This document shows, one piece after another, positions 1-10,148 of a DNA stretch of 64,000 nucleotides. The stretch covers positions 4,526,001 through 4,590,000 of the forward strand of contig CP085827.1 in NCBI GenBank assembly GCA_020809705.1. The letters run 5' to 3'. The notes below the pieces were generated by a model, which saw nothing but the letters and a program-made list of their open reading frames with translations, was not told where the DNA came from and did not search any database. Both the position numbers and the translations under genes were made by a program. Source of the stretch: Calonectria ilicicola. Its lineage: Eukaryota; Ascomycota; Sordariomycetes; Hypocreales; Nectriaceae. Numbering within the stretch: the stretch's first letter is position 1; every line of letters begins with the position of its first letter.

Positions 1-83
1 AGCTCAAGAACCCAGAAACGAGGCATCCACCATCTCTCAAATTGCACATGTCTGCACTTGGACTAACAAGAAACCCGGTTTAG

Positions 84-1027
84 AATCTCCACGACGTGAC
101 TCTCAGCCGCATAGATCAAGTCAATGAGCGGGTGCGGCTCTTTCGGCTGGTGCTCCAGTCCGGGCCTGTGAAGGTATGCATTTTCCGACTTCCCCAGAGA
201 CAGAGACTAGATCTCTATTTTATTGTAATGTCCTATTTGAAATTGTAAATGCGGAGATGCAGATTCATACGGCTGATTTGGTCGGTCCCTCATAGTTCTC
301 CGCTGGCCAATGGCTTGACACGTACGTCCCTGGCATATCCAAAGCCGGCGGCTTCACTATTACATCTCCGCCGTCAGCGGCGGCACCATCGCCGGAGTCA
401 TCGCAGGAGCCTTATCTTGAACTCGCCGTGCAAGAGTCCCCAGAGAATGCGCCTGCGGCGTGGCTGTGGCGCCCTGCTGGCGGGATCTTGGGATCCACGC
501 TGCACGTTCGCGTGGGAGGGAGCTTTGTGTTCCCCCCAGCAGGCAAAGGAATCAACGAGCTCAGGCGTGTTGTTTTCGTGGCCGGAGGGGTCGGAGTGAA
601 TCCCCTTATGAGCATGATGAGCTTCATGGCTGATAGTGGGTTCGACGGCCATGCCGAGGTTCTGTATGCAAGCAAGGTGCCCCCGGGCGGCGTTGCAGAG
701 GTGGTTTTCCTCGGGAGGATCGCCAAGTTGTTCCAGGAGGGCAAGCTCAGGGGCAGACTGCAAGTATTCGCAACGGGCAGCGCATTGTCGAGCTCGGAGC
801 TCAAGCAGAGCTCGGGGGAGGAGTTGGGCAAGTCTGTCGTGGAGATACAGGGGCGGCGCATCAGTCACGACGACCTGAGAGCCGCCGTCGGTGACGAGGA
901 ACGAGCTTCGACTGTCTTGTATGTCTGTGGCCCGCAGACGATGACGGATGAACTCGTTCAGTTTTCAACATCCGCGGACGGACCCGGGCTGGACAAGAGC
1001 CAAGTTCTGTTGGAGAAATGGTGGTAA
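84..1027 (+). CDS. OXNAD1-like FAD/NAD(P)-binding oxidoreductase, 5' partial
   Basis: This is the C-terminal part of a ferredoxin-NADP reductase-fold protein resembling OXNAD1 (oxidoreductase NAD-binding domain-containing protein 1), usually mitochondrial; its substrate is unknown. I join exons 84-173 and 296-1027 around a 122-nt intron (GTATGC...TAG). Before 84 there is a good 3' splice site (ACTAAC branch, then TTTAG), and frame 3 has a stop at 81-83, so earlier exons lie left of the window. The second exon opens with the flavin-binding pattern FSAGQWLDTYVPG followed by GGFTITS. Further on come the nucleotide-binding loop VVFVAGGVGVNPLMSMM and the C-terminal YVCGPQTMTDEL motif typical of this fold. 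The stop is TAA at 1025-1027. The fold is certain; the OXNAD1 assignment rests on the GQW...GGFTITS wording. The next gene converges on it from the minus strand. Confidence 0.8.
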
Positions 1028-2063
1028 TATACGGTTCTTTTTATTTCTTTTCGTTTAGAACAACGGCTTTCGTTTCAAGAAGAAACTCAATACTCACGAC
1101 ACTGGTTTAAAAACAACGAGCGAGTGCAAAGTGAGATATTACCACAGTTCATTCTGTCAAGACGCTCCTGCTGGGGACGGCATACATGGCACACCACGTA
1201 AACTTCTCATCCAGTGCCGCTGCATAAAAGGTGACGACGATAACCCTGTAGGATATGACCCAGTTCCGTGTATATTTTGAACGGTGGCAGATACAACTAA
1301 GTTTGGTCATGATTTGCCTGACCAAGAAACAATCAACTTAATCCTCTGTAGGGCACAACCTTGGTACACTCATAAAAACTTAGACGGTCGTATTTAAGAT
1401 GGCTTCCCCTGCCAAGACCATGAATCCCAACGCACATCCTTCACATTCCTTACCACAATGTTGTTCGAGCGCCGTGTTCTCCACAATCAAAACCACCCAT
1501 CCGCCGAGAGAAATGCCAATAGCACTCTCTACAAACGGCTGGATGGCCAAGATCCAAGGCGGAGCGGGGTTCGAAGCAAATCGAAGGAGACGTTGAGGGA
1601 GGTGATGAATGCATCACAAGGTCAAAAAAAAAAAAAAAAGGGAGGATCAGATAGTACCTATCTGAGCAATCAAAAGTGCTTTTCGTTGCAATTAATATCA
1701 AGTGATCATTATGGGCTCTAGGTATATATACGACAAAGTTACGCCGGCTATAAGGGAAGCTACCTATGAAGAACAGGGTAGTATGGACTTCCGCTCACTC
1801 TCCCTAGAATGTGGAATGGTTAGAAGTGAATTAATGAGAAGACAGGCATGGGAATTCCTTGCTCAGGAATCACGTCACAAACGAAGAAAGAAGACCGAGT
1901 TTTGAGAGACGAGAGATTTCCCCTATAGTATATATTACTGCTGATTTTTGTTGCGCCGTGGTATCGTGTCATGACCATCTATCCTCGGATGCATCCACCC
2001 GTCCTGCCCAAACTATGACTTGCCATGTTCATTTTGTGTCCTCCATTGCTTACCTCCTATAGA
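1028..2063. other. Intergenic region between two convergent genes
   Basis: About 1 kb separates the stop codons of the OXNAD1-like gene and the NCBP3-like gene. It contains an A-rich run near 1623-1639 and several short open frames (for example 1458-1721 and 1702-1905). None has a recognisable motif, splice partner or protein-like composition. I see only 3' untranslated sequence and spacer. Confidence 0.5.
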
Positions 2064-3364
2064 CTATGAGAAGAGATCTTCGGCCTTTTGTCGCCGCTTC
2101 GTTCGGTTTTTGTCAAATAGTTCTTTGCCTGTGTTGTTACCGTCCAACTTGTCCGGAAATAGTTCGCGCGCGTTGGCGCCGCTCGCGGCGCCCTTGATGG
2201 AGAAGCCCTCGCCTTCGCCGCGCTGGCTGGCAAGACCACGGATGTTGAAGCTGCCGCGATCAGGACCATCCGGAACTGCAACAATCTTGGGCCGGTCCTC
2301 CTCCTTAAGGTGTGCCGAACCAATGGCGCGCTCGAGCTGGTCGAGCCGGCCGCCGCCCTTGCCCGATGTCTTGACGGGGAAGAGCTCCTTGACGCTGTTG
2401 TCTGCTGATATCCGATCCTTCAGAGTGCGAGCTCTTGCCCGGTTGCCAGACGAGCTGGCTCGCTCACCCATGAGATTATCTCCATCACCGTCACGCCGAG
2501 GCGATGCCGATCGATTGCGCCCAACTTTGCGGTCGGCAAATAGCTCCTTGCCCCTGTTCTCCCTCGCGAATGATCTCGGGCGATCATCCGACCATGAGTC
2601 CCGTCGGTCTCTGGAAGCGCTAGGGGCGTCGTCATACATGCTGGCCTCGAAAGTCTCAATGTCCTCGTCTGAATCGCGTCTGCGCCGTCCGTTGCCACTC
2701 CTGCGGTAGTCGCTGTCCCGTCGGTAATCACCATCTCGGCGGTAGTCGCCGTCTCGTTCCCTATACCTCGAGCGGTTCTCCTGGTTTCGGCGCCGTCGCT
2801 CTTCGGGGTCATGCTCGGGGTGGAGGAGGTAGTAGCGGCTGCGCAGCGCGGCACCAGCCTGTTTCTTGTCGCTCTCCACGGCGAACCGCAACTGAAGACT
2901 GATTTCGGGTTTTCCGTCAACTGGTTTTGCGGGCAGAGTCTCGTCAATTGAGAGAGCGGTCGCATCAGCGACGGGAACTGCGCTGAGAGCGACAAGAGCG
3001 TCCCGGGCTGTTGGCTCTGAACTAAAAACGAGATTGGCTGAAGTGTCATCGACCCATTCAACGCGATCTACGTCGCCGAAATGAGATTTAACGTAGGCTT
3101 TAATGTCGCTTGTGTGTAGAGAATCCACGCCGCGGACGTTGATTTTGTTTGGCACCAGCTTCTTTGACTCGTCGGCGGGAGGATCGTCGTCGGCGACCTC
3201 GCCGGGTTCCTCTGGTTCATCGGGTTGCTGGAAAGGGGAGGTCAGCATGGTTTTTGAAGCGAACCGCCATGCAGACTCACTAGAATGTCATTGTGTCCGG
3301 AGTCGGCAATGGGCACGTCGAGCGTCGTGTCGACGGCGTCGTCCATTTCAATATCCAAATCCAT
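2064..3364 (-). CDS. NCBP3-like nuclear cap-binding protein
   Basis: Predicted 415-aa homologue of nuclear cap-binding protein subunit 3, an RRM-like factor that works with the cap-binding complex and exon-junction factors in mRNA export. Exons on the minus strand are 3364-3281 and 3227-2064, separated by a 53-nt intron (GTGAGT...CAG). Exon 1 encodes an acidic 28-residue start (MDLDIEMDDAVDTTLDVP). Exon 2 begins QPDEPEEPG and holds the family core: PNKINVRGVDSLHTSDIKAY, then RVEWVDDTSANLVF, which is the diagnostic WxDDxSxNLVF segment. After a SRYYLLHPEHDPEERRRR stretch the protein becomes Arg/Asp/Tyr-rich with tandem YRRDGD/YRRDSD units, like RS-type splicing proteins. The C-terminus repeats the short motif (R/K)ELF(P/A/D) several times. 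The start at 3364 keeps phase 0 across the intron. The family assignment is firm; activity in this fungus is inferred. Confidence 0.85.
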
Positions 3365-4117
3365 CTTGGTCGCGTGGGGGAGGTGTGGAAGGAGAGGAAG
3401 AGGTGGGAGGCGGAGGAGGTATGTTGGGGTGCAAAAGGAGTTTACACGGCGAATTGAAGCATGAGGAAACAGTGATTCACTGCAACAGGCGATAGGGAGG
3501 AGCCACTCGATTATCCGCGGGAGGTTGGGAAGCAAAAAAGAGGGAATGCGCAGAGGTGGAGATGGTGATGCCGGAGAGGAGACGATCGCAGTGGAGTTCC
3601 GTGAGGCTGAAGCGCGACTCTCGACAGTGCCGGGCCTCCACCTCTGGACCAACTAAGCGTTGGCCGCCTTCAGTGCGCCGCGCCCCTGGAGCGCGGGCGG
3701 CGACAGCACATCCATTAGGTAGTCCCCTGTAGTCGCCGACCGCCGGTCCACCCGGACCGATGTACCTTTGGTAACCCAACTCCGTCCGAAAAAGTTATGC
3801 AACCTGTGCACAAGCCATATTCTCAAACGGAACACGGGCACCGTAACGTGTGGAAACGGACAACTCGCTCCGTTTGTGCCACAACGTGTAATGCTGCCAC
3901 CCAACTCCGATGTTTGTTCACTTGGATAGTATTTTTTTGCTCGGAATAACATTCAACATACACTCTCCAATGGAGCTCACTCTAGCTAATCCATAATAAA
4001 CTACAATGATAATATGCACTATCTTCTCTTTTTTTTCAAACCCCGAGGATGCAAACCGACACTGAAAGCCAGTCCGAAGCGGAGAGGTGAGCGCCCCAAG
4101 CCATGCCGACTTCTCCA
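3365..4117. promoter_or_regulatory. Upstream region of NCBP3-like gene; CGG/CCG half-site rich
   Basis: This 753-bp interval lies upstream of the NCBP3-like gene and downstream of the beta-lactamase-like gene, both on the minus strand. No coding sequence is convincing. It contains a 6-4-6 inverted repeat at 3744-3759 (CGGTCC, ACCC, GGACCG), which reads as CGG-N10-CCG. It also has seven TCCG/CGGA tetramers between 3781 and 3945. These resemble half-sites of Zn2Cys6 regulators, but binding is inferred only. Confidence 0.35.
3744..3759. promoter_or_regulatory. Inverted repeat CGG-N10-CCG
   Basis: The 16-bp element CGGTCCACCCGGACCG has perfect 6-bp arms around a 4-bp spacer and fits the inverted CGG-N10-CCG geometry bound by dimeric Zn2Cys6 factors of the Put3 type. 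It lies about 380 bp upstream of the NCBP3-like start, in the same neighbourhood as a Zn2Cys6 gene. Occupancy is not shown by sequence. Confidence 0.35.
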
Positions 4118-5494
4118 TCATGCCGCCCTGACATGCTCTTCGTCGGCAATTCTAACGAGCGCTCGGAACCCCGCATGCAAAAACTTGGCTCTATAATCAC
4201 CTGGACTAAGCACAAAGGTGAATTCAGTTGGAATTGCCATCAATTCGCCCATAAATGTCGAGCCCGACAGGTGCTGGAGAGTTATGCCGTCTCCCTGGTT
4301 GACGCTGGACTTGACATGTAGCTTGCTAGGATCTTCGTCCGACACTGAGACGTCGCAATTGAAGATTGAAATCCCATATTTTCCCACAAATTTGCCTAGT
4401 GCAACATCATTCGTGCCTGGGGCCGTGATAACGGGAGGGATCTGGACATGGCCGAGCCCCATAGCCTGGAGCGCAATGTCTCGACCCGCAAGTGCTCCGT
4501 TGGCCGTGTTGGAGAGAAAGACCACTGCCTTTCCCATTTCTGCACTTCCTAGTATAAAAGTAGACGACCCTCCCATATGCCCAACTAAGCCTCGGTCTGC
4601 GTCGATGACGCTCCAGCCCAACCCCCAGCCCTCGCACCAAATACTCGGACCTGGAAGACGGTATCGGAGTGACATCGCCTCCCGGCGAGAGGCCGGCGTG
4701 ATGAGGTTTCCCCAAAACAGTTGACCAAGAATAGCGACAGTGTCTTCGATAGATGCAGCAGTGAGAGTTCCGGCAGCAGCAAAGGGGCCTGGGAATCGCG
4801 GCCACATCATTTGTCGTGTAAGTGTCCCGTTCGGACTGAGGACATGATCTTCGGCAACTGGTGGGGCATCGGAAACTAGTGGGTCACCAATCATGGCCTC
4901 TTCGGCGTTCGGAATACCAGCATCAATGACCACATTCAACAAGTGTGGCCGAATACTGTCGACAATTCGCGATCGGAATAACGTCTTCCAGTCCGATCCC
5001 GTAATTCTTTCCAAAAGAGCTCCGAGAAGCATATATCCCGCGTTGCTATACGAAACCATCTCCCCTGGATTCGCAAGAAGCCCCTGTGCGGACAGTTCGT
5101 CCACAGCGTCATTGAGATCCTTGACAGGCTCGAAGATGTCGACCAAGCCTCCCGAATGACCCAAAATCTGGCGAACAGACGATTCATTCCTAGTGTATGG
5201 ATACAGCCGTCTTGTTTCGGGCAACCATGTAACGATGGAGTCGTCCAATGACACTTGGCCCTGATCAACAAGCTGTAGAATGAGTGTCGCTGTGAACACT
5301 TTGCAGATCGAGCCAAGCATGAATGGCGTAGATGCAGTTACCGGAATGTCACTATCCATGTTTGGACACCCAATAACTGCACTATTGATTTGTCCGTCTT
5401 TGGAGATGACAGCAATGGCCGCTCCAGCAAACCGATCCCTGCATTGTGCCAACCATTCGTTCAACTCTTGCGAGGTCGGGAACGACGACATCAT
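4118..5494 (-). CDS. Serine beta-lactamase-fold hydrolase (class C-like, fungal)
   Basis: Single-exon 458-aa protein of the beta-lactamase/penicillin-binding-protein superfamily (class C/esterase branch). It carries the SxxK nucleophile motif as S62-I-C-K65 inside FMLGSICKVFTATLILQLVD. The second motif is Y149-S-N151 (YSNAGYMLLGALLE), and the third KTG-equivalent is H306-M-G308 (GLVGHMGGSSTFILG). All three catalytic elements are therefore present. There is no N-terminal signal peptide, so an intracellular enzyme is likely. Fungal relatives include esterases, amide hydrolases and transferases of secondary metabolism and detoxification, so the substrate cannot be named. The Zn2Cys6 regulator gene lies just upstream on the same strand, and the 292-bp gap between them is rich in CCGA half-sites. 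Start ATG at 5494; stop at 4118-4120. Confidence 0.85.
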   Translation of the reverse strand: MMSSFPTSQELNEWLAQCRDRFAGAAIAVISKDGQINSAVIGCPNMDSDIPVTASTPFMLGSICKVFTATLILQLVDQGQVSLDDSIVTWLPETRRLYPYTRNESSVRQILGHSGGLVDIFEPVKDLNDAVDELSAQGLLANPGEMVSYSNAGYMLLGALLERITGSDWKTLFRSRIVDSIRPHLLNVVIDAGIPNAEEAMIGDPLVSDAPPVAEDHVLSPNGTLTRQMMWPRFPGPFAAAGTLTAASIEDTVAILGQLFWGNLITPASRREAMSLRYRLPGPSIWCEGWGLGWSVIDADRGLVGHMGGSSTFILGSAEMGKAVVFLSNTANGALAGRDIALQAMGLGHVQIPPVITAPGTNDVALGKFVGKYGISIFNCDVSVSDEDPSKLHVKSSVNQGDGITLQHLSGSTFMGELMAIPTEFTFVLSPGDYRAKFLHAGFRALVRIADEEHVRAA

Positions 5495-5786
5495 CGCAAA
5501 TTAGGTTTTATCTTTGGATAAATTGTAGTCTTTGATACTTAGCTACTGATATCTGTTGAAATTTTACTCCAAATCACTCGCCATGGCCACATTCTTATAG
5601 ATATACTATCCCGATGGCTCTATTCCGATATCGTACTCCGAACTCCGATGCCACTTTTACATTCAAGTCCGAGCGTTTGGATTTCACGCTGCCCCAGTTT
5701 TTCTTTTATTCCGACTCATGTCTTTCGCCTCGGGGCTTGTACACACATGATTACAGGGTTGGCAGAATGGTAGTTGATGAGAATGC
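5495..5786 (-). promoter_or_regulatory. Promoter of the hydrolase with a CCGA half-site cluster
   Basis: This 292-bp spacer is the upstream region of the hydrolase and also follows the stop codon of the Zn2Cys6 regulator. The plus strand has six CCGA tetramers at 5611, 5625, 5638, 5645, 5669 and 5711, all in one orientation within 104 bp. The 5638 and 5645 copies form a direct repeat, ACTCCGAACTCCGATG. About 0.4 would be expected by chance in that length. On the transcribed strand they read TCGG, containing the CGG triplet recognised by Zn2Cys6 proteins. They sit roughly 117-220 bp upstream of the hydrolase ATG. Confidence 0.45.
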
Positions 5787-8140
5787 TCATAAGGTAAACT
5801 CATCCCAGTTTACATTTTCTAGCCACTGCATGAAGTCATGATCTCTCCCTAGTGTTATTGTTCCGAACTCCAAGGTTTGGTCTAAATTTGCAGTTGCCAT
5901 GTTTCCCGAGCCCAAGTCACTCGCAGCTTCTAAAGGTTGCGACATGGTCACATCACCATCTATTTGCGGTGTTGGCATGTTTAGGGAACATGCTCGCTGT
6001 CCGATGGCAGCCACTGGACTGAGAATTTGATCCAAGATAAAAACAATGGCTTTCCTTCCCTGCTCGCATACGCGAAATCCCTCGTTGAAAGGGTCAACTG
6101 CACCGAGCCGTGCAGCAAAGACAGATAGATCTTGAATGGTCCTGCTTCGTGGCAAGAGCGATCTGTTTAAGCTAGGATGGACTTGTTCTTGTTTTAGCAA
6201 TTCTACAGCCAGCGTAGCAGCGCTACGCAGTCCGTGCATGATGAGCAGAAATACAAAATCCATTTCTAGCATGGTCCCTATATCATGGCGCTGCGTAAGT
6301 AGCAATACGTCCCTCAGAATACTTTGCGCGACACTGATCAAGTTTTCAGAGGTTGAACCTGTCTTCGCAACGAGTACCCTCTGCAGTAATAGTTCGTTGG
6401 ATTGGTAGTCTTGTCGGAGGATAGCTCGGTATAAAACTTCCAAGGGGGGTAGCGTGCGATTCCGTGTTAGGTTGCTTACTGCTTCCCGCATGAATGCCGG
6501 AAGCCGGCGCCAGTGCTGCTCGCTTCTATTCTGAATGGATGCAGCGCGTCGCAAGATGTCTTCTCTTTCATGCCTTCCGAGGGCTAAATCAAGTATCTCT
6601 TCGCGAATTTGGTCAAAGGGCAGCCACGCTCTCAGCCACGTTGTGCGATAGAGTCTCCCATCTTTATTGAAACCGTCAGGATGGAGACTGGTTAAAAGTG
6701 TGGCTAACTCAGAGCCTCTAAGCGCGAGATGTTCATCCCTGACATCCAACGGAGCGTTAATGTCGCTGTAAAGATACAGCAGCCGCTTTGGGCGACCAAG
6801 AAATGTCGCGGTGCTAGTTTCCCTGGCACATGCTCCAGAAACAAGCCGTTTCCTCAATTCTGCCAGAAAGAATGGTGTTTCATCAGTAAACGAGTCATTC
6901 TGGTGGAGCCCCATCGCGATGATGGCGTCGATAGTCTCACCACCGGCACGATATGTTTCATAGCATCCTTCTCCTTTTATCGCGCGGAGTAGCCTTGCGT
7001 GTTCATATAGAAGCCATACAAACAAATCGTCTACTACATTAATAGCGCGGCAGAAGCCAATACAAGCTTGCGAAACCTCCAGTGTATTGTTCATAAGCTT
7101 GCTGCGTGGAACGTCATGTTTAACGAACAAGTCGTGGGAGGTAGGTAGAGAGGTAGCGCATAATCCCACCACAGTGGCCACGAGACCAATAACTTGCCAT
7201 TTTGGACTTTGGTCCGACCCTTTGCTGACCCATTCGGAGAGCGTTGTATTTTTTACCAAGGGTATGGGGCTCATTGTTGCGCTCCATATCCTCTGACATA
7301 GTTTCCATATGGCCTCAGGATTGCGATTACTCAGTACACTTTCATTATGTTGCCATAATTGTTGTACCCATTTCCTCATGAACAACTCGGGGCAGATGAA
7401 TGAACCTTCGCTTTTCGTGTACCATTGCTCGATGCAATGATCGATCATGGTTTTGTTCACGAAAAAAGCCAAAGTCTGGCAGCCATGATTGATTAAATTG
7501 TCAGGGACTGTAGAGTCTTTTTGGCTAAGCGCCTTCGCATTTGGGAAAGCTTTTTGAATATCACCCAGGCCTACTGTCAGGATAGATGAGAAGGAGGTAG
7601 CACCAACAAAGCCAAGACCGTCTTGTGCATTTCTACTTGAAGCAGCGTCTAAACTTGGAGTGGCCGTTGCGAATTCTGAACGAGTTGGCTCATTGGTAGC
7701 TTGCAGTGACGGCTCTGTGGGCACTTGTTCAAAATGCTCCTCAGATGCTTGGTCTTCAGGCTCAATTGAAGATGCTTCGTTTGGTGGAGCTGGATCGCTA
7801 GGCACATTTGGTGAAAGACTGGATCTTTCAGGCCGTTGTTCGACCTGATAATAATGGAGTTAGAGAAAATTATGCGCTGGGAGCTGTGAAAATGGGTAGG
7901 TAAATGACGAACCCGCTCATCACCCACAGCAGTATACTCAGCCCCTCGCGTTAATGGATTTGGATGATAGACACAGCGATCCCCTCGCCGCCGAGCAATA
8001 CACCGCCCGCAAACTGGAACAGCATGATCACATCGAAGTTTGCTTTTCCTGCAGGGCTCACAGGACCTTAATTTGCCATTTCGTCGATATCCACTGACTT
8101 TCGTGTGCGTTGGTGACGTAACTGTGGCGGGTGGACTCAT
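5787..8140 (-). CDS. Zn(II)2Cys6 fungal-specific transcription factor
   Basis: Predicted 761-aa Gal4-type regulator. Exon 1 runs 8140-7913 and exon 2 runs 7844-5787, with a 68-nt intron (GTTCGT...CAG; branch CTCTAAC). Exon 1 encodes the binuclear zinc cluster with cysteines at residues 27, 30, 37, 44, 47 and 56 (RSCEPCRKSKLRCDHAVPVC, then GRCIARRRGDRC). A basic YRRNGK segment precedes it. The large second exon holds the fungal_trans-type middle region, with helices around DDLFVWLLYEHARLLRAIKG and GGETIDAIIAMGLH. An alternative donor GTGGGT 18 nt upstream is also in frame and would drop six residues. The upstream in-frame GTG at 8173 is not a credible start, so I use the ATG at 8140. It lies directly upstream of the beta-lactamase-fold gene and may regulate it; that is inference. 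Confidence 0.85.
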
Positions 8141-10148
8141 GGAATGACCAGGCGGTGTGGCCGCAGCCTCCACTGTTTAAAGCGTTATAAAAAAATTAAT
8201 TATCACCGCAACAAGAATATCAGCAGTCGCTGAAGATCGATTTCCTTCATGGGGTCCCACAACACGTGTGTGGTTGCCGAATTCACGAACAATAAGGTTT
8301 GGATCTTATACGCGTGATCACGTGGGCTAATCAATCAACCGCTCACTCACTCACCTTACGCACAGCACAACCCTTGAAAGATCGTACCCTCTCTACTTTT
8401 TTCTGCTATTTCCTGGTGAAAAAAATTATATAAATAAAAAAAATTAAATAAACTGGATATATAATTTTTATTTTTATTTGCATTTTTAATTTATTTTTAG
8501 CTGTCAAATGGACATGTTGAGCAGTCAAGTTATGTGGTGATTAAGGTCAAGAGGTCGTTGAGAGATAATCTTTCAGGGGGTGTATTGAATGTGGGTTATC
8601 AGTGCATAAAAATGTTCTTTTTGTGCAAGTTCGAAGCTAGAAGCACGCCAAAGCTAAATCAATCACAGCCTCACAGGGTTCATCAAGCTTGTCAAAGGAT
8701 TCCAACATGATTCAAGTCACCCGATTAGAGCCTGGTAGGTAGCCGTCCAAGTTGCGGTGTAAGATGATGGCAGAATAGCCCCCCAAGCGAACAGTGAGAA
8801 CAAACTGCCAGAGTTAAAAATTGCTCAGGTTGCTCCATAAATCAAGTAGCTTTCCCCAGACAGAGATAGCTGAGATGTCTCTCAAGGTAAGCATCGTTAG
8901 CGTTTGGTATCAATAAACTGAACTAGGCTCCCCAGGCATTCACTGATTCAAGTGGGTTCGTTCCCATCGGCTTAATCGACTACTCTATTTCATCGATATG
9001 ACGTTGGGCGTTAAGAACCTTGACGTATGGATCCTCTTTGCATTGCTACCCGTGCCTGCCTGCCCCGGCTGGGGTCATCCCTCAAATCGTGCATCGGCCT
9101 CATATCATATCGGGGCATAGCCACGAGGACAGTGATGTAATTTGGGTAGCTATGGGTGCCGCGGTTAACAAGTCCGTTGCGGAAGCTGTTTCAAGCCACA
9201 CTGCGTCCTCCCAACTTGCCAAGACTCCGAGGCAGTCTAGAACCAACAGGTTGGAGGAGCTGCTGTCCGCTGTCCGGGGATATCACGTAGCATCCGCCCA
9301 CAACTTGTATGTGGGTAACAAGCTTTTTCATGAAAACCCGCATTTCCCTCAATGCTACACGCGTCCTTTGCAAATCACTCGGGGCTGGCTTCCCAAGGGT
9401 GTGGTAAAGTCATCCTTACCCAGCTCTAGACCTCGCAATTTATGCCAGCCTAATCTCAGGCCCATCTATCTACTGAATCCTCACCATATGTCTGCCCCTT
9501 GGGACCTAAGATGCAACACTAAGACGATCCTGGGCGTATTTTGTAAGACAGTTAGCTACAGGGGAGGCTTATTGTCCTGCCTCCCCAAGGACACATGTGT
9601 TGTCAGTTGGCGTAAGGCGGTCTAAGTCCGCTCTCCAGTTTATTCTTGGACACCCAACCCTGACATTCAGGTTGAAAAGATCCCACAGGATGGAGAGTGG
9701 AGAACGTATCACGCAACTTAGGGAGGTTGATGATGAAATGACTCATCTAAGCGGACGGTTGCATGCTAACCCTTTATTGAGCTTTTCACCTTTCACTATG
9801 TCCCAGAACCCAAACGACCTTTTGGTAGCATACGTAATCCAAATACATAGCTTTTCTACTCAAGTTGTGAATATACATACAACATCTCGGGGTATATTAA
9901 CCAGTCCTCTCTTCTATGCATCTCTAAGTCTTAAATTTCGTGGTTGCTGACTGAGGGGTTCGGACAGGCCTCGCATCGCTCCCGAGGTATCAACTCCAAG
10001 ATTGTTTAAACGCCTCATTATGTTCCCGCTTAAATATCAAATCCAATCCAATTGCTCCTGGTGTTCCCAGCCCGTTCTATATCGTTTAATAAAATGACTC
10101 AGTTTCTCATGCCAAAACAGGCTTCGTTGGATATTCCGTCAACGCTCG
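8141..10148. other. Gene-poor, partly AT-rich spacer
   Basis: About 2 kb lies between the Zn2Cys6 gene start and the 3' end of the next minus-strand gene. It includes an A/T-dominated segment near 8420-8505 and a 201-codon open frame at 9020-9625. That frame has no domain I can recognise and no splice-linked continuation. I see no transposase, reverse transcriptase or terminal repeats, so a degenerate element is only a possibility. The part next to 8140 is presumably the regulator's promoter. Confidence 0.4.

Noticed and set aside
1399..1905. Overlapping short frames after the OXNAD1-like gene
   Set aside because: They cross an A-rich run, have no motifs and lie between two 3' ends.
4118..8140. 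A secondary-metabolite gene cluster around the hydrolase and regulator
   Set aside because: No polyketide synthase, NRPS, terpene synthase, P450 or transporter lies nearby; the flanking genes are housekeeping.
8141..8173. Upstream extension of the Zn2Cys6 gene from an in-frame GTG at 8173
   Set aside because: Nuclear fungal genes start with ATG; an upstream exon would need a 34-nt intron, which is too short. The ATG at 8140 is preferred.
9020..9625. 201-codon open frame in the gene-poor spacer
   Set aside because: No domain, no convincing initiation or splice context, and a composition unlike the neighbouring proteins. Not called as a gene.
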